64,000 nucleotides of DNA, taken from assembly GCA_900755035.1 (NCBI GenBank), contig CAAEEZ010000007.1, forward strand, positions 62,001-126,000, in the 5' to 3' direction. This document shows positions 7,800 through 17,929 of this stretch, one piece after another; positions within the stretch are counted from its first letter, which is position 1, and the number at the start of each line of letters is the position of its first letter. This DNA comes from Clostridia bacterium (lineage in GTDB: Bacteria; Bacillota; Clostridia; Christensenellales; CAAEEZ01). A program made the translations under genes and the position numbers. Under the pieces are notes generated by a model. The model searched no databases. It was not told the DNA's origin and saw nothing but the letters and a program-made list of their open reading frames with translations.

Positions 7800-8312
7800 T
7801 TAAACTAATTGCAAGATAACCATATCAGCGTTATCGCCAAGTCTGTTTTCTACACGAAGAATTCTAGTGTAGCCACCACCTTGTCCAAGTTCTTTAGCAC
7901 GCTCGGCATATTTTGGAGCATACTCGTTAAAGATTTTTTCAACAAGTGGATGAGCAACTTCGGCAGTTCTTGCCTTGTATGCGCTCTTAGACTCTTTCTC
8001 GCCTTTGATTTCTTGTAAATCTACAAGAGAAGCCATAAGCTTTCTTCTTGCAGCAAGTTTCTTAGCACCGTCGTTTTTGAACTCTACGGCAACGGTTTCG
8101 CCCTTTAAGTTCTTCTTATTTTTGGTTACGGTAACTGTATCTTCGTAAGTGTTAATAGCAAGAGTGATGTATTTTTCTGCTAATTTTCTTACTTCTTTTG
8201 CTCTATCTAACGTAGTATTCAAAGTGCCAAACCACAAAAATTCGGACACTTGATTTTTTAATATAGCCATTCTCAAATCAGTTGGTTTACTTAATTTTCT
8301 GTATCCAGCCAT
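7800..8312 (-). CDS. rplQ: 50S ribosomal protein L17
   Basis: Large-subunit protein near the peptide exit tunnel and the last gene of the superoperon. The family core is split: the N-terminal [16 protein letters not shown] and the C-terminal [17 protein letters not shown] segments match L17. The length of 170 aa exceeds the usual 115-130. Roughly 50 extra residues lie between about 55 and 122 and are rich in Lys, Thr and Glu. Expanded L17 forms occur in some clostridia. It is 12 nt downstream of rpoA, the conserved neighbour. Confidence 0.96.
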   Translation of the reverse strand: MAGYRKLSKPTDLRMAILKNQVSEFLWFGTLNTTLDRAKEVRKLAEKYITLAINTYEDTVTVTKNKKNLKGETVAVEFKNDGAKKLAARRKLMASLVDLQEIKGEKESKSAYKARTAEVAHPLVEKIFNEYAPKYAERAKELGQGGGYTRILRVENRLGDNADMVILQLV

Positions 8313-8324
8313 TGTTATATCTCC

Positions 8325-9275
8325 TTACTCATCTTTGTTTCGTAAAGATAAGCCCAAATCGTCTAGTTTCTTTTTAACTTCGTCTAGCGATTTCTTACCT
8401 AAGTTACGAACTTTTAGCATATCATCTTCAGATTTTTGAGTTAAATCTTGAATAGTGTTGATTCCTGCTCTCTTTAAGCAATTATACGAACGAACAGAGA
8501 AATCTAAATCTTCAATGTTAGTTAGTAGTACCTTTTGTTGTTGGTTATCCTCGTGGTCAACTAGGATACTGCTTTCGCCCATACGGTCTACAAGATTTAC
8601 AAATTCTAGCAATAAGTCGTTCATAATCTTTGCTGCAAGACTTATGTTTTCTTTTGGAGTAGTAGTACCGTTAGTAGTAATTTCGATGGTTAGTTTATCG
8701 TAGTTAATGCTTTGCTCTACCCTAGTAGGTTCAACGGTGTAGTTTACTTTTTGAACAGGAGTGTAAATAGAGTCGATAGGAATATATCCAATAGGCTCTT
8801 TATCGTCCTTGTTCTTTTCAGCAGACTCGTATCCTCTACCTGTATTAGCAGACAAATCCATATCTAATACGCAACCTTCTTCAACCGTACAGATATACAT
8901 ATCGGGATTTAGAATTTCTACGTCGCTAGGTACTTCTATATCTTTTGCGAAAACTTTTCCCGGAGTTTTAACAAACAATTTTAAGCGTTTTTTGCCGGTA
9001 TCAGCGTTGTTATGTATCTTTATTGCCAAACCTTTTAGGTTAAGAATAATTTCAACAACGTCTTCCTTAACTCCTTCAATAGTAGAAAACTCGTGGTCTA
9101 CGCCTGCAATTCTAATACCAACTAGTGCAGCGCCCGGTAAAGAAGACAATAATATTCTTCTTAAAGCGTTACCCAAGGTAGTACCAAAACCTCTTTCAAG
9201 CGGTTCGATAACGAACTTGGCGTAGGTTCTATTTTCTTCCTCTATTTTTATATCAGGCTTACGCATTTCTATCAT
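8325..9275 (-). CDS. rpoA: RNA polymerase alpha subunit
   Basis: Scaffold subunit of RNA polymerase; two copies bind beta and beta-prime. The 316-aa protein has the N-terminal dimerisation domain (motifs [25 protein letters not shown] near residues 21-45) and the C-terminal domain that contacts UP elements and activators ([13 protein letters not shown] near 255 and [13 protein letters not shown] near 285). The start at 9275 is used because GGAGG lies 8 nt upstream. An in-frame ATG at 9290 would contain that ribosome binding site. It sits between rpsD and rplQ as in most Bacillota. Confidence 0.98.
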   Translation of the reverse strand: MIEMRKPDIKIEEENRTYAKFVIEPLERGFGTTLGNALRRILLSSLPGAALVGIRIAGVDHEFSTIEGVKEDVVEIILNLKGLAIKIHNNADTGKKRLKLFVKTPGKVFAKDIEVPSDVEILNPDMYICTVEEGCVLDMDLSANTGRGYESAEKNKDDKEPIGYIPIDSIYTPVQKVNYTVEPTRVEQSINYDKLTIEITTNGTTTPKENISLAAKIMNDLLLEFVNLVDRMGESSILVDHEDNQQQKVLLTNIEDLDFSVRSYNCLKRAGINTIQDLTQKSEDDMLKVRNLGKKSLDEVKKKLDDLGLSLRNKDE

Positions 9276-9319
9276 AGAAAAATCCTCCATTTAATAAATA
9301 ATAGATTAATCAAAAACTA

Positions 9320-9943
9320 TTATTTAGAATACAACTCAACAATCAAGTGCTCAGCAATCGTTAGGTCAATATCGTCTCTTTGTGGCATAGCAACAACTTT
9401 ACCCGATAAGGTAGCGTTGTCGAAGTTCAACCATTTAACAATGTTAAGGGTTTTTCCTTCCTTGATGTCCTTGTACATCTCTTTGCTTTGCTTGCTCTCT
9501 TTAATAGCGATAACGTCGCCAACCTTTACTAGATAAGACGGAATATTAACAACTTTACCGTTTACGGTAATATGTCCGTGGTTTACAAGTTGACGGCTCA
9601 TAGCTCTAGACGAACCAAGACCTAGTCTGTAAACAACGTTATCTAGTCTTCTCTCGATAAGAATTAACATATTCTCACCGGTTACACCACGCATTCTATC
9701 TGCTTTATCGTAGTATTCTCTAAATTGTTTTTCAAGAATACCGTAAATTCTTTTGCATTTTTGTTTTTCACGTAATTGAGTTGCGTACTCGGTTTGTTTT
9801 TTCTTTTGAGCACCGTGTTGTCCAGGAACGTTTGGTCTAGACATAAACACGCACTTGTCAGAATAACATTTATCGCCTTTCAAAAATAGTTTTTCGCCCT
9901 CTCTACGACATAGACGGCAAGATGCTTCTGTATATTTAGCCAT
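9320..9943 (-). CDS. rpsD: 30S ribosomal protein S4, zinc-binding form
   Basis: Primary 16S rRNA-binding protein that nucleates assembly of the small-subunit body. The 207-aa sequence has an N-terminal Cys4 cluster (C9, C12, C26, C31), the zinc-containing S4 type. An S4 RNA-binding domain follows near residues 95-155 ([12 protein letters not shown]). In B. subtilis rpsD is a separate autoregulated gene; here it stays in the alpha operon between rpsK and rpoA. Confidence 0.98.
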   Translation of the reverse strand: MAKYTEASCRLCRREGEKLFLKGDKCYSDKCVFMSRPNVPGQHGAQKKKQTEYATQLREKQKCKRIYGILEKQFREYYDKADRMRGVTGENMLILIERRLDNVVYRLGLGSSRAMSRQLVNHGHITVNGKVVNIPSYLVKVGDVIAIKESKQSKEMYKDIKEGKTLNIVKWLNFDNATLSGKVVAMPQRDDIDLTIAEHLIVELYSK

Positions 9944-9955
9944 TGTTATTACCTC

Positions 9956-10345
9956 CTATATCCTTCTGCGTTTTGGCGGTCTGCATCCGTTGTGAGGGAT
10001 AGGAGACACGTCTTGAATCATAGTTACTTCAAAGTCCAAGTTGCCTAATGCTCTAATAGCAGACTCTCTACCTTGACCAGGACCTTTTACGAAAACTCCT
10101 ACTGAACGCATACCCATATCTTTTGCAACTTTTCCTGCATCTTCACAAACCATTTGTGCTGCAAAAGGAGTACTCTTTCTAGAACCTTTTAGTCCAAGTT
10201 TTCCTGCGCTAGACCACGAAACTACGTTACCTTGGGTATCGGTAAAAGTTACGATAGTGTTGTTGAAAGAAGAGTGAATGTGAACAGCGCCTTTATCGAT
10301 GTGCTTAATATCTTTACGTCTTTTAACTTGTTTTTTAACTGCCAT
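9956..10345 (-). CDS. rpsK: 30S ribosomal protein S11
   Basis: Platform protein of the small subunit that contacts 16S rRNA and S7 near the E site. The 129-aa length and the segments [15 protein letters not shown] and [13 protein letters not shown] with the basic PPKRRRI end are canonical. It is preceded by GGAGGT and is 12 nt upstream of rpsD. Confidence 0.98.
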   Translation of the reverse strand: MAVKKQVKRRKDIKHIDKGAVHIHSSFNNTIVTFTDTQGNVVSWSSAGKLGLKGSRKSTPFAAQMVCEDAGKVAKDMGMRSVGVFVKGPGQGRESAIRALGNLDFEVTMIQDVSPIPHNGCRPPKRRRI

Positions 10346-10363
10346 TGATATCTACCTCCTCTC

Positions 10364-10723
10364 TTACTTTTTAACAGGACGCTTAGGACCTTTTCTGGTT
10401 CTTGCGTTTTGTTTGGTGTTTTGTCCACGAACAGGAAGACCTTTTCTGTGTCTTACACCTCTATAACAGCCTATTTCCATAAGCCTTTTGATATTTAACA
10501 TTGTTTCTCTTTTCAAGTCGCCTTCAACACGAAGGTTTTTCTCGATGTATTCTCTTAGTTTAGCAGTATCGTCCTCGGTAAGGTCTTTTACTCTTACGTC
10601 AGGATTAACTCCGGTTTCACTAAGAATTTTGTTAGCAGTTGCACGGCCAATACCATAAATATAGGTAAGACCAATTTCCACTCTTTTCTCACGTGGTAAA
10701 TCTACACCAGCTATACGCGCCAT
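10364..10723 (-). CDS. rpsM: 30S ribosomal protein S13
   Basis: Head protein of the small subunit that touches the P-site tRNA through its basic C-terminus and forms bridges to the large subunit. The 119-aa protein starts [22 protein letters not shown], has the GIGRATA helix-hairpin-helix motif, and ends in the lysine/arginine tail GPKRPVKK. A 132-nt gap before it (10724-10855) is the only long internal gap of the superoperon and may hold an internal promoter (weak TTAACT-N17-TAATAT on the minus strand). Confidence 0.98.
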   Translation of the reverse strand: MARIAGVDLPREKRVEIGLTYIYGIGRATANKILSETGVNPDVRVKDLTEDDTAKLREYIEKNLRVEGDLKRETMLNIKRLMEIGCYRGVRHRKGLPVRGQNTKQNARTRKGPKRPVKK

Positions 10724-10855
10724 TACGCTACCTCCATTAAAATTAAAATATTATCTATTTCATTAATCGAAGTTAAGATAATCGTTGTATAGTAAATGGA
10801 ATGTAAACAACGACCAGCCGCATCTCTTTCGAATAATTACGTATTAGTAGTTCAA

Positions 10856-10972
10856 TTAGCCTTGAACTTGTTTGTGCTTTTTATATTTACTGCAAATAAC
10901 CATAACCTTTCCGTTACGGCGAATTACTTTACATTTATCACATATTGGTTTTACTGATGGTCTAACTTTCAT
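10856..10972 (-). CDS. rpmJ: 50S ribosomal protein L36, zinc form
   Basis: Very small large-subunit protein of 38 aa, read directly from the sequence as [20 protein letters not shown] followed by [18 protein letters not shown]. Zinc ligands C11, C14, C27 and H33 are all present, which makes it the canonical zinc-containing form. AGGTTAG precedes the ATG, and it lies 20 nt after infA, its usual neighbour. Confidence 0.97.
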   Translation of the reverse strand: MKVRPSVKPICDKCKVIRRNGKVMVICSKYKKHKQVQG

Positions 10973-10991
10973 ATCTAACCTCCATTTATTG

Positions 10992-11213
10992 TTAGTTTTT
11001 GCTTCTCCAGGTAATTCTACCTTTCGTTAAGTCGTAAGGACTCATTTCAATTTTAACCTTGTCCCCTTCCAAAATCTTAATATAGTTCATACGCAGTTTG
11101 CCTGAAAGATAACTAGTTACTACGTGGCCGTTAGGCAACTCAACTTTGAATTGAGCGTTTGGTAATACTTCAATAACAACGCCTTCGGTTTCTATATTAT
11201 CGCTTTTTGCCAA
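10992..11213 (-). CDS. infA: Translation initiation factor IF-1
   Basis: Single S1/OB-fold protein of 73 aa that occupies the A site of the 30S subunit during initiation. [20 protein letters not shown] and the [22 protein letters not shown] segment are standard. It lies between the KOW protein and rpmJ, the usual Bacillota arrangement. GGAGGAAAT stands 5 nt upstream. Confidence 0.98.
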   Translation of the reverse strand: MAKSDNIETEGVVIEVLPNAQFKVELPNGHVVTSYLSGKLRMNYIKILEGDKVKIEMSPYDLTKGRITWRSKN

Positions 11214-11244
11214 AATTATTTCCTCCGTTTTGGTTATAATATTT

Positions 11245-11496
11245 TTATAGGGATATCTTTATTATTTTATCATAAAGAGGTACCTTTTGAGAAATGATTT
11301 GTTGCACTTTTTCAAGAATTTCTCCATTACTTTCCAAATGTTTGACTTTTTTCAGTTTTGGAGCGCTGATTTTCCTAGTTTTGCCGTCCGCAATCCTTAC
11401 GTACTTATCGCTTACGACCTCTACTACTACGAAAATTTTGTCTTTGTCGTGTCCTTTTAACGATTTAACGACCGACCCAACCTGTAATTCTTGCAT
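11245..11496 (-). CDS. KOW-domain RNA-binding protein, L14e-like
   Basis: 83-aa basic protein with an N-terminal KOW motif ([20 protein letters not shown], about residues 6-25), then [22 protein letters not shown]. Such proteins lie between map and infA in many Clostridia and resemble archaeal/eukaryotic L14e in fold prediction. A role in ribosome assembly or as an accessory ribosomal protein is inferred from position and RNA-binding motif; it is not proven. It begins 10 nt after map. Confidence 0.85.
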   Translation of the reverse strand: MQELQVGSVVKSLKGHDKDKIFVVVEVVSDKYVRIADGKTRKISAPKLKKVKHLESNGEILEKVQQIISQKVPLYDKIIKISL

Positions 11497-11506
11497 ATTG
11501 TTTTCT

Positions 11507-12256
11507 CTATAACGTCAATATTTCGATACCGTTTTCGGTTAGTGCCACCGTATTTTCATAATGAGCACACGGTAAGCCGTCATTAGTTCTAATGGTCCAA
11601 CCATCTTCGCTATCGCAATAAACTTTGTAAGTACCCATAGTAATCATCGGCTCTATTGCTAGCGTCATACCAACGTCCAGCCTTAGTCCGTGTCCTTCTC
11701 TGCCGTAATTTGGCACGTTAGGGTCTTCGTGCAAATCTCTGCCTACTCCGTGTCCTACCAAATCCCTAACTACGCCGTAGCCAAAGGACTCGCAGTATTT
11801 TTGAATAGCGCTAGAAATATCGCCCAGTCTTTTCCCAACTGCAAAGTTTTTCACTCCTCTAAAAAAGCTTTCCTTAGTAACGTCCATAAGTTGTTGCTTT
11901 TCTTTGGAGATTTTTCCTACGGCAAAAGTTCTTGCCGCATCCGAATGGTATCCGTTAAGAAACGCACCTGCGTCTAGACTGATAATTTGTCCTTCTTCAA
12001 GGATTTCCGTTTTGCTTGGTATTCCGTGAACGACTACGTCGTCAACCGACGTACATATTGCGCCTGGGAAACCACCGTAACCCTTAAAAGACGGTTTTGC
12101 CCCACAACTAACTATGTAGTTGTAGGCAATTTCATCTAATTCGAAAGTAGATATGCCGGGCTTAATTTTTTCGCCGACAAGTTCTAACACGTCTCTTGTT
12201 ATTTCCCCCGATTTTCTCATAAGTTTGATTTCATCAGGAGTTTTTATAATAATCAT
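11507..12256 (-). CDS. map: Type I methionine aminopeptidase
   Basis: Removes the initiator methionine from nascent proteins. The 249-aa protein has the five metal ligands of the pita-bread fold visible in order: D in SLDAG, D in SDAARTF, H in GHGVGRDLHEDP, E in IEPM and E in the final HYENTVAL segment. Its ATG overlaps the adk stop as TAATG, so the two are translationally coupled. The secY-adk-map order is conserved in low-GC bacteria. Confidence 0.98.
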   Translation of the reverse strand: MIIIKTPDEIKLMRKSGEITRDVLELVGEKIKPGISTFELDEIAYNYIVSCGAKPSFKGYGGFPGAICTSVDDVVVHGIPSKTEILEEGQIISLDAGAFLNGYHSDAARTFAVGKISKEKQQLMDVTKESFFRGVKNFAVGKRLGDISSAIQKYCESFGYGVVRDLVGHGVGRDLHEDPNVPNYGREGHGLRLDVGMTLAIEPMITMGTYKVYCDSEDGWTIRTNDGLPCAHYENTVALTENGIEILTL

Positions 12257-12879
12257 TATTTATCCAGAACCTTCTTTATTTCGTCGTATACTTCGCTGAT
12301 TGCCTTGCTACCGTCAATATCGTAAACTACGCCGTCTTTCTTGTAGTACTCGATAAGAGGCTTAGTTTGCTCGTTATAAACGTTTAGTCTATTTTCAACG
12401 GTTTCAGGTTTATCGTCGTCACGAACGTACAACTCTTTTCCGCACACTTTACATTTGTTCGAGCCGTTAAGCGTGCTAACGTGATAACTTTCACCACAAG
12501 TACACATTCTTCTACCTGTAATTCTATCCATTATAAGTTCGAAAGGTACTTGCAAGTTAAGTACGTAGTTTACAGTAGTAAATTTTTTCAAAGCGTCTGC
12601 TTGCGCTATCGTTCTTGGAAATCCGTCTAATAGATATCCGTTTTTAGCGTCGTCTTGCTTTAATCTATCTTCTACGATTGCTACAACCACGTCGTCCGGA
12701 ACTAACTGACCTTGGTCAATATAACTTTTTGCCATCTTGCCAAGTTCGGTTTGCTCTTTGATATTTTTTCTTAGTATGTCGCCCGTTGATATATGCGGGA
12801 TATTATATTCGGTAGCAATTTTAGTTGCTTGCGAACCTTTACCCGCACCGGGTGCGCCCAATAATATTATGTTTTTCAT
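12256..12879 (-). CDS. adk: Adenylate kinase, zinc-type LID
   Basis: Interconverts ATP, ADP and AMP. The 207-aa protein has the P-loop GAPGAGKGS (residues 7-15), the DGFPRT motif and a LID domain with two Cys pairs (MCTCGESYH and CKVCGKE), the zinc-binding form of Gram-positive bacteria. It lies one nucleotide after secY and overlaps map. Confidence 0.98.
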   Translation of the reverse strand: MKNIILLGAPGAGKGSQATKIATEYNIPHISTGDILRKNIKEQTELGKMAKSYIDQGQLVPDDVVVAIVEDRLKQDDAKNGYLLDGFPRTIAQADALKKFTTVNYVLNLQVPFELIMDRITGRRMCTCGESYHVSTLNGSNKCKVCGKELYVRDDDKPETVENRLNVYNEQTKPLIEYYKKDGVVYDIDGSKAISEVYDEIKKVLDK

Positions 12880-12880
12880 A

Positions 12881-14173
12881 TTATTTCAAGAATCCTTTAT
12901 AGTATCTCATCATTACTTGCGATTCAAGTTGGGTATTAAATTCAAGCGCAACGCTTACCAAAATTAGCAGTCCCGTTGCCGAGAAAGCGTTTGCTAAACC
13001 TAACTGTTGACCTATCGCTTGGAAAATGAAGGTAGGTATTACTGCAATTATCGCTAAGAAAATAGCGCCGAACAAAGTGATACGGTTGTTGATTTTTCTT
13101 AGATAATCACAGGTAGGTTTACCAGGTCTAATACCTTGAACGTAACCGCCGTATTGTTGAATGTTTCTTGCTACGTCCTCTGGATTGAATTGTATTTGAG
13201 CATAGAAATATGCAAAGAATACGATAAACAATACCATAAATACGTAATAAGGCCAAGTACCAATACCCATATTAGCTGAATACCATGCATAAGCGCCTGA
13301 TTCTGGCCAGAACAAGCCCATAATCATTTGAGGGAACATCAAGAATGCGCTTGCAAAAATGATAGGCATTACGCCCGATGCGTTCACTCTGATAGGAATA
13401 TGAGTTTTTTGTCCGCCGTACATTTTGTTACCTTTTACTTGCTTAGCGTATTGAACGGTTATTCTTCTTTCTGCTAGATCTACGAATATAATAAATACGA
13501 AGATAGCAACTATTATAAGGATAAAGCCGAACAAGTTCCATAGCAAGTTCAAGTTATTAGAAATAACGCCGAAACTGTTAAGTAACGCAGTACCACCACC
13601 AGACAAAATACCGATAAAGATTATTAGCGACGTACCGTTGCCGATACCGTATTCGGTAATTCTTTCGCCTATCCACATAACCAAGGTAGAACCACCCACC
13701 AGAATTATGCCCATAAGCACCATAGTACTGTAAATACTTGCTTCGCTGTCGCCAAATGCAGGTTTAATAGAGCCTTTCCAACTCATAAGTACGCCGATAG
13801 ATTGAATAATCGCTAATACGATAGCTACGTATCTCGTGATTTGAGTAATCTTTTTTCTACCCTCTTCACCTTCTTTCGACATTCTCTCTAAGCGTGGTAT
13901 AATCAGCGTTAATAACTGCATTATAATAAATGCGTTAATAAACGGCACGATACCAAGTGCGAAAATAGTACCTTGACTAAGTGCGCCACCTGATACTATT
14001 CCAAGTAGTTGGAAAAATTCGCCGTCGCCTATTAGGCTACCTATTGCGTCTGCTCTAATGCCCGGAACAGGGATAAAGCAACCGATACGGTATATGAAAA
14101 TCATAAGTACCGTATACAGCATCTTTTTCCTTATGTTTTTATCTTTGAAAGCGTTTTTAATGGTTTCAAACAT
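12881..14173 (-). CDS. secY: Preprotein translocase subunit SecY
   Basis: Central channel of the Sec translocon in the cytoplasmic membrane. The 430-aa protein has about ten hydrophobic helices. The plug and first helix are around residues 20-70, and the GIRPGKPT and YYKGFL-type C-terminal segments are family landmarks. Its ATG overlaps the rplO stop (TAATG). Confidence 0.98.
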   Translation of the reverse strand: MFETIKNAFKDKNIRKKMLYTVLMIFIYRIGCFIPVPGIRADAIGSLIGDGEFFQLLGIVSGGALSQGTIFALGIVPFINAFIIMQLLTLIIPRLERMSKEGEEGRKKITQITRYVAIVLAIIQSIGVLMSWKGSIKPAFGDSEASIYSTMVLMGIILVGGSTLVMWIGERITEYGIGNGTSLIIFIGILSGGGTALLNSFGVISNNLNLLWNLFGFILIIVAIFVFIIFVDLAERRITVQYAKQVKGNKMYGGQKTHIPIRVNASGVMPIIFASAFLMFPQMIMGLFWPESGAYAWYSANMGIGTWPYYVFMVLFIVFFAYFYAQIQFNPEDVARNIQQYGGYVQGIRPGKPTCDYLRKINNRITLFGAIFLAIIAVIPTFIFQAIGQQLGLANAFSATGLLILVSVALEFNTQLESQVMMRYYKGFLK

Positions 14174-14616
14174 TATAACACCTCTACTTTTCCGCCTGCC
14201 TTCTCAATTTTCTCAATAGCTGATTGAGTAAACTTTTTAGCTTGTACGGTTAGACTTTTTGTCAATTCTCCGTTGCCCAATATTTTCAGTCCGTAATCCT
14301 CAACTTTGCCGATTAACCCCTTATCACGCAATAATTCAGCATTAACTACTGTACCGTTTTCAAAAGCCTCGAAAGCGCTTACGTTAACGGTAGTATACTC
14401 CTTCTTAAAGTGGTTGGTGAAACCTCTTTTAGGAAGTCTTCTAATCAAAGGCATTTGTCCACCTTCGAAGCCAGGACGAACACCGCCGCCGCTTCTAGCC
14501 CATTGACCTTTATGACCTTTTCCACTTGTTTTGCCCGTACCAGAGCCTATACCTCTACCTAATCTTTTAGCAGGTTTTACAGCACCTTCAGCGGGTCTTA
14601 ACTCATTAATTTTCAT
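14173..14616 (-). CDS. rplO: 50S ribosomal protein L15
   Basis: Late-assembling large-subunit protein. The 147-aa protein has the Gly/Arg/Lys-rich N-terminal extension ([20 protein letters not shown], residues about 18-37) and the globular C-terminal domain with [12 protein letters not shown]. It sits between rpmD and secY and is coupled to secY by overlap. Confidence 0.98.
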   Translation of the reverse strand: MKINELRPAEGAVKPAKRLGRGIGSGTGKTSGKGHKGQWARSGGGVRPGFEGGQMPLIRRLPKRGFTNHFKKEYTTVNVSAFEAFENGTVVNAELLRDKGLIGKVEDYGLKILGNGELTKSLTVQAKKFTQSAIEKIEKAGGKVEVL

Positions 14617-14643
14617 ATTAACCTCCGTGTCCTTATGTAAAGG

Positions 14644-14829
14644 TTAGTCTTCGACGGTTTCTACTTTAACAAGGTGACTTACCTTGCTAATCATACCACG
14701 AATAACTGCATTGTCCTCATGTACTTTGCTACTTCTAATTTTGTTCAAGCCCAAAGCCTCTACGGTTGCTTTTTGTTTAGCAAGACAGCCTATGGTACTT
14801 TTTACTAACGTAACTTTAATTTTACTCAT
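14644..14829 (-). CDS. rpmD: 50S ribosomal protein L30
   Basis: 61-aa large-subunit protein. [20 protein letters not shown] and the [13 protein letters not shown] segment are typical of bacterial L30. It lies 10 nt after rpsE and 27 nt before rplO, with GGAGGC before the ATG. Confidence 0.97.
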   Translation of the reverse strand: MSKIKVTLVKSTIGCLAKQKATVEALGLNKIRSSKVHEDNAVIRGMISKVSHLVKVETVED

Positions 14830-14839
14830 TTTCTGCCTC

Positions 14840-15355
14840 CTAACCTAAAACTTCTTCTACTGCTTTGCCTCTAAGCTTTGCAACTTGCTCAACGTTTCTT
14901 AATTCAGCAAGACCGTTGATGGTAGCCTTAACGCAGTTGATAGGATTGTTAGAGCCGTAAGATTTGGTTCTTATATCCTTTATACCACAGCACTCTAATA
15001 CCGCACGAACAGGTCCGCCTGCGATAACTCCGGTACCTTCTTCAGCAGGTATCATAAGTACCTTGCCTCTTGAAAATACGCCTAGCACTTCGTGAGGGAT
15101 AGAAGTTCCTTTTACGTTTACGCTAATCATATTTAATTTAGCGTCTTGTACTGCCTTTTCGATAGCCTCTGGAACTTCGGCAGCCTTGCCGATACCACAT
15201 CCTACTTGACCTTTTCCGTCGCCTACGACAACTAGCGCAGCAAATCTCATAGTTCTACCGCCCTTAACAACCTTGGTTACACGGTTGATACTAACTAACT
15301 TGCTAAAAATTTCGTCGTTTTCTCTATTTTTCTTGTTAAATTTCTCGTTTGCCAT
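14840..15355 (-). CDS. rpsE: 30S ribosomal protein S5
   Basis: Decoding-fidelity protein of the small-subunit body. The 171-aa protein has the double-stranded-RNA-binding N-terminal domain ([18 protein letters not shown] near residues 22-39) and the C-terminal domain with the [20 protein letters not shown] segment. Its upstream neighbour is rplR, 9 nt away. Confidence 0.98.
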   Translation of the reverse strand: MANEKFNKKNRENDEIFSKLVSINRVTKVVKGGRTMRFAALVVVGDGKGQVGCGIGKAAEVPEAIEKAVQDAKLNMISVNVKGTSIPHEVLGVFSRGKVLMIPAEEGTGVIAGGPVRAVLECCGIKDIRTKSYGSNNPINCVKATINGLAELRNVEQVAKLRGKAVEEVLG

Positions 15356-15364
15356 AGTACCCTC

Positions 15365-15733
15365 CTAGAATTGTAAGCCGGCTTCTCTAGCGCCGTCTGC
15401 CAAAGCGGAAACTCTACCGATATAAGGATATCCGCCTCTGTCGAATACGACAGCAGTTATACCAGCCTTCAATGCTCTTTCAGCAACGACTTTGCCTACT
15501 ACTTTTGCAGCGTCTACTTTGTTTAAGTCTTTTACCATTTCGATAAGTTCTTTTTCCATAGTAGAAGCAGCAATTAAGGTTTGTCCGTTCTCGTCATTGA
15601 TAATTTGAGCGTAGATATTAGCGTTACTTCTGAATACGTTCAAACGAGGTACAGCAGCCGTGCCCGAAATTTTTACTCTGATTCTACCATGTCTTTTTTG
15701 TCTGGTAGCGTTTTTATCGTTCTTATTAATCAT
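15365..15733 (-). CDS. rplR: 50S ribosomal protein L18
   Basis: Binds 5S rRNA in the central protuberance. The 122-aa protein has the basic start [15 protein letters not shown] and the end [24 protein letters not shown], both typical. It lies between rplF and rpsE. Confidence 0.98.
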   Translation of the reverse strand: MINKNDKNATRQKRHGRIRVKISGTAAVPRLNVFRSNANIYAQIINDENGQTLIAASTMEKELIEMVKDLNKVDAAKVVGKVVAERALKAGITAVVFDRGGYPYIGRVSALADGAREAGLQF

Positions 15734-15744
15734 TTCTTCGCTCC

Positions 15745-16284
15745 TTATTTACCTGCTTTCTTGCCTTCTTTTAGTTGTACGAATTCGCTAGTATATCTAA
15801 TACCGTATCCATGATATGGCTCAACCTTTCTTGCAGCCTTGATGGTTGCAGCGATTTGACCAACGGCGTCTTTGTCGATACCTTTTACTACGATTTCAGT
15901 AATGGAAGGACACTCAAAAGTAATTCCGTCCGGCTCTTCAATTTCTACCGGATGAGAATAACCGATATTCATTACCAACTTTTTGCCTTGTTTTGCAACT
16001 TTGTAACCAACGCCTTTTACGGTAAGGGATTTAGAGAAACCTTTGGTTACACCCTCAACCATATTGCTGATTAACGCTCTGTACAAACCGTGCAACGCTT
16101 TAACTTCTTTGTCTTCGCTAGTTCTGGTTACTACTACTTCGTTGTTCTCGACTGCTACGTTGATTGATTTTTTGTAATCTTGTTTTAACTCTCCCAAAGG
16201 ACCTTTAACGGTAACTACGTTGTCGCTAACGGTAACGGTAACGCCTTGAGGGATAGCAATAGGAAGTCTTCCAATTCTTGACAT
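15745..16284 (-). CDS. rplF: 50S ribosomal protein L6
   Basis: Large-subunit protein near the sarcin-ricin loop and the factor-binding site. The 179-aa product starts MSRIGRLPI. An in-frame upstream codon at 16302 is rejected because it contains the ribosome binding site GGAGG. The C-terminal [11 protein letters not shown] signature is present. It follows rpsH with 11 nt between stop and start. Confidence 0.98.
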   Translation of the reverse strand: MSRIGRLPIAIPQGVTVTVSDNVVTVKGPLGELKQDYKKSINVAVENNEVVVTRTSEDKEVKALHGLYRALISNMVEGVTKGFSKSLTVKGVGYKVAKQGKKLVMNIGYSHPVEIEEPDGITFECPSITEIVVKGIDKDAVGQIAATIKAARKVEPYHGYGIRYTSEFVQLKEGKKAGK

Positions 16285-16295
16285 TTTACTACCTC

Positions 16296-16688
16296 CTACC
16301 AAACGTAAGCAAGAACTTCGCCACCAACGTGGTTAGCCCTAGCTTCCTTATCCGTCATAATACCCTTAGAGGTAGACAATATAGCAATACCCATACCGTT
16401 TAATACCTTAGGAATATTATTAACTTCTGCGTAAATACGAAGGCCTGGTTTACTAATTCTTTTTAGACCGGTGATAACCTTTTCATTTTTACCAGCGTAT
16501 TTCAAGGTGATTTTGATAGTTCCTTGAACTTCGCCTTCGATGGTTTCAACCTTCGCTACGTAACCTTCTTGTTCCATAATATTTGCTATAGCAAGTTTCA
16601 TTTTAGAAGCAGGCACTTCAACGTACTCTTTTTTAGCAGTTAGGCCGTTTCTTATTCTAGTAAGCAAATCTGCGATTGGATCTGTCAT
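16296..16688 (-). CDS. rpsH: 30S ribosomal protein S8
   Basis: Primary 16S rRNA binder, and in E. coli the autogenous repressor of the spc operon. The 130-aa protein has [15 protein letters not shown] at the start and [20 protein letters not shown] at the end, both canonical. Confidence 0.98.
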   Translation of the reverse strand: MTDPIADLLTRIRNGLTAKKEYVEVPASKMKLAIANIMEQEGYVAKVETIEGEVQGTIKITLKYAGKNEKVITGLKRISKPGLRIYAEVNNIPKVLNGMGIAILSTSKGIMTDKEARANHVGGEVLAYVW

Positions 16689-16703
16689 TTCTTTCTCCTC
16701 CTA

Positions 16704-16889
16704 TTACCAACTTGCTTTCTTTACTCCAGGGATTTGACCTTTATAAGCCAACTCTCTAAAGCAGATTCTGCAAATACCGTATTTCTTCAAAACAGCGTGA
16801 GGTCTTCCGCAGATTTTACATCTAGTGTATTCTCTGGTAGAAAACTTTTGCGTTTTTTGTTGTTTGTTTATCATTGCTTTCTTAGCCAT
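16704..16889 (-). CDS. rpsZ: 30S ribosomal protein S14, zinc form (type Z)
   Basis: 61-aa short S14 with the zinc-binding C24-x2-C27 and C40-x2-C43 pairs, the form typical of Bacillota. It binds in the head of the small subunit. It lies in its normal place between rplE and rpsH and is preceded by AGGAGG. Confidence 0.98.
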   Translation of the reverse strand: MAKKAMINKQQKTQKFSTREYTRCKICGRPHAVLKKYGICRICFRELAYKGQIPGVKKASW

Positions 16890-16907
16890 AAGTCGTTATT
16901 CCTCCTA

Positions 16908-17495
16908 TTATTTGGCAAAAGGCATTCCGATAAGAGTTAATAACTCTTTAGCCTCTTCGTCCGTATTAGCGGTAGTGATAATACAAATATCAAAACCTCT
17001 AACTTTCTCTACTTTATCGTAAGAGATTTCAGGGAATATCAATTGCTCTTTTACGCCCATAGCGTAGTTTCCTCTTCCGTCGAAAGACTTAGAAGGAATA
17101 CCCTTAAAGTCTCTAACACGAGGAAGTGCAATAGAGATAAGTTTGTCTAAGAAATCGTACATTCTAGCGCCTCTTAGAGTAACTTTTGCACCAACCGGCA
17201 TATTCTCTCTTACTTTGAAGTTAGCAATGCTCTTCTTTGATTTAGTAACAATTGGCTTTTGACCAGCGATTTGCATCAACTCGTCAACTGCTGCGTTAAA
17301 ACTTTTCGAGTTATCTTTAACGTCGCCAAGTCCCATATTAAGTACGATTTTGTCGATTTTTGGAACCATATTAACGTTTTTGTAACCGAACTTTTTAATT
17401 AGAGCAGGAACAGCCTCTTCTAAATATAGTTTCTTAATTCTATATCTTTCTGAATCGGTTGCTTTGGTTGCAACCTGATTTTTCTTATCTGCCAT
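16908..17495 (-). CDS. rplE: 50S ribosomal protein L5
   Basis: 5S rRNA-binding protein of the central protuberance. The 195 aa are about 15 longer than the usual 179, through an N-terminal extension ([20 protein letters not shown]) before the canonical [18 protein letters not shown]. The extension is likely real because GGAGG is correctly spaced before this ATG. The C-terminal region around [11 protein letters not shown] and [14 protein letters not shown] is conserved. Confidence 0.97.
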   Translation of the reverse strand: MADKKNQVATKATDSERYRIKKLYLEEAVPALIKKFGYKNVNMVPKIDKIVLNMGLGDVKDNSKSFNAAVDELMQIAGQKPIVTKSKKSIANFKVRENMPVGAKVTLRGARMYDFLDKLISIALPRVRDFKGIPSKSFDGRGNYAMGVKEQLIFPEISYDKVEKVRGFDICIITTANTDEEAKELLTLIGMPFAK

Positions 17496-17509
17496 TATCT
17501 TTCCTCCGA

Positions 17510-17920
17510 TTATTCAGCCGTTACTTCGGCGCTGGCTTTTTTAGTTGCTTTTTTGGTTTTCTTTGCTACTTTCTTAGCCGATTTCTTTGCAGCCTTTTCG
17601 TCTAGACTTGCACCGCATTTTGCACAAATTCTAACTTTTACTTGTTTGCCGTCTTTTTCTACTACTTCGTGTTTTACTCTAACGACTTTTTCGCATTTAG
17701 GGCAAACCAACATTACGTTAGATACGTCGATAGTGCCAGCTTGTTTTACGATACCGCCCTTTTCTTGAGCGCTTCTAGGTCTTACGCTTTTAGAAATCAT
17801 ATTAGCGTCGTCTACGATAACTCTATGAGCATCTGGATTTACGCTAATTACTTCGCCAGACTTACCTTTATCTTTTCCGGCAATAATCATTACGATGTCG
17901 CCTTTCTTAATATTGTTCAT
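17510..17920 (-). CDS. rplX: 50S ribosomal protein L24 with zinc-type Cys pairs and basic tail
   Basis: Assembly initiator that binds the 5' end of 23S rRNA. The KOW motif ([21 protein letters not shown], residues 4-24) is intact. Two Cys pairs (C73/C76 and C99/C102) form a zinc-ribbon pattern that B. subtilis L24 lacks. The length of 136 aa exceeds the usual ~104 because of a tail (residues ~108-136) made almost entirely of Lys, Ala, Ser and Thr. Both ends are supported: GGAGG lies before the ATG, and the stop lies 14 nt before rplE. Confidence 0.97.
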   Translation of the reverse strand: MNNIKKGDIVMIIAGKDKGKSGEVISVNPDAHRVIVDDANMISKSVRPRSAQEKGGIVKQAGTIDVSNVMLVCPKCEKVVRVKHEVVEKDGKQVKVRICAKCGASLDEKAAKKSAKKVAKKTKKATKKASAEVTAE

Positions 17921-17929
17921 AAGTCCCTC

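Noticed and set aside
10724..10855. Gap before rpsM as a hidden gene or leader RNA
   Set aside because: No ORF with a start site and no clear hairpin; only a weak promoter-like pair on the minus strand.
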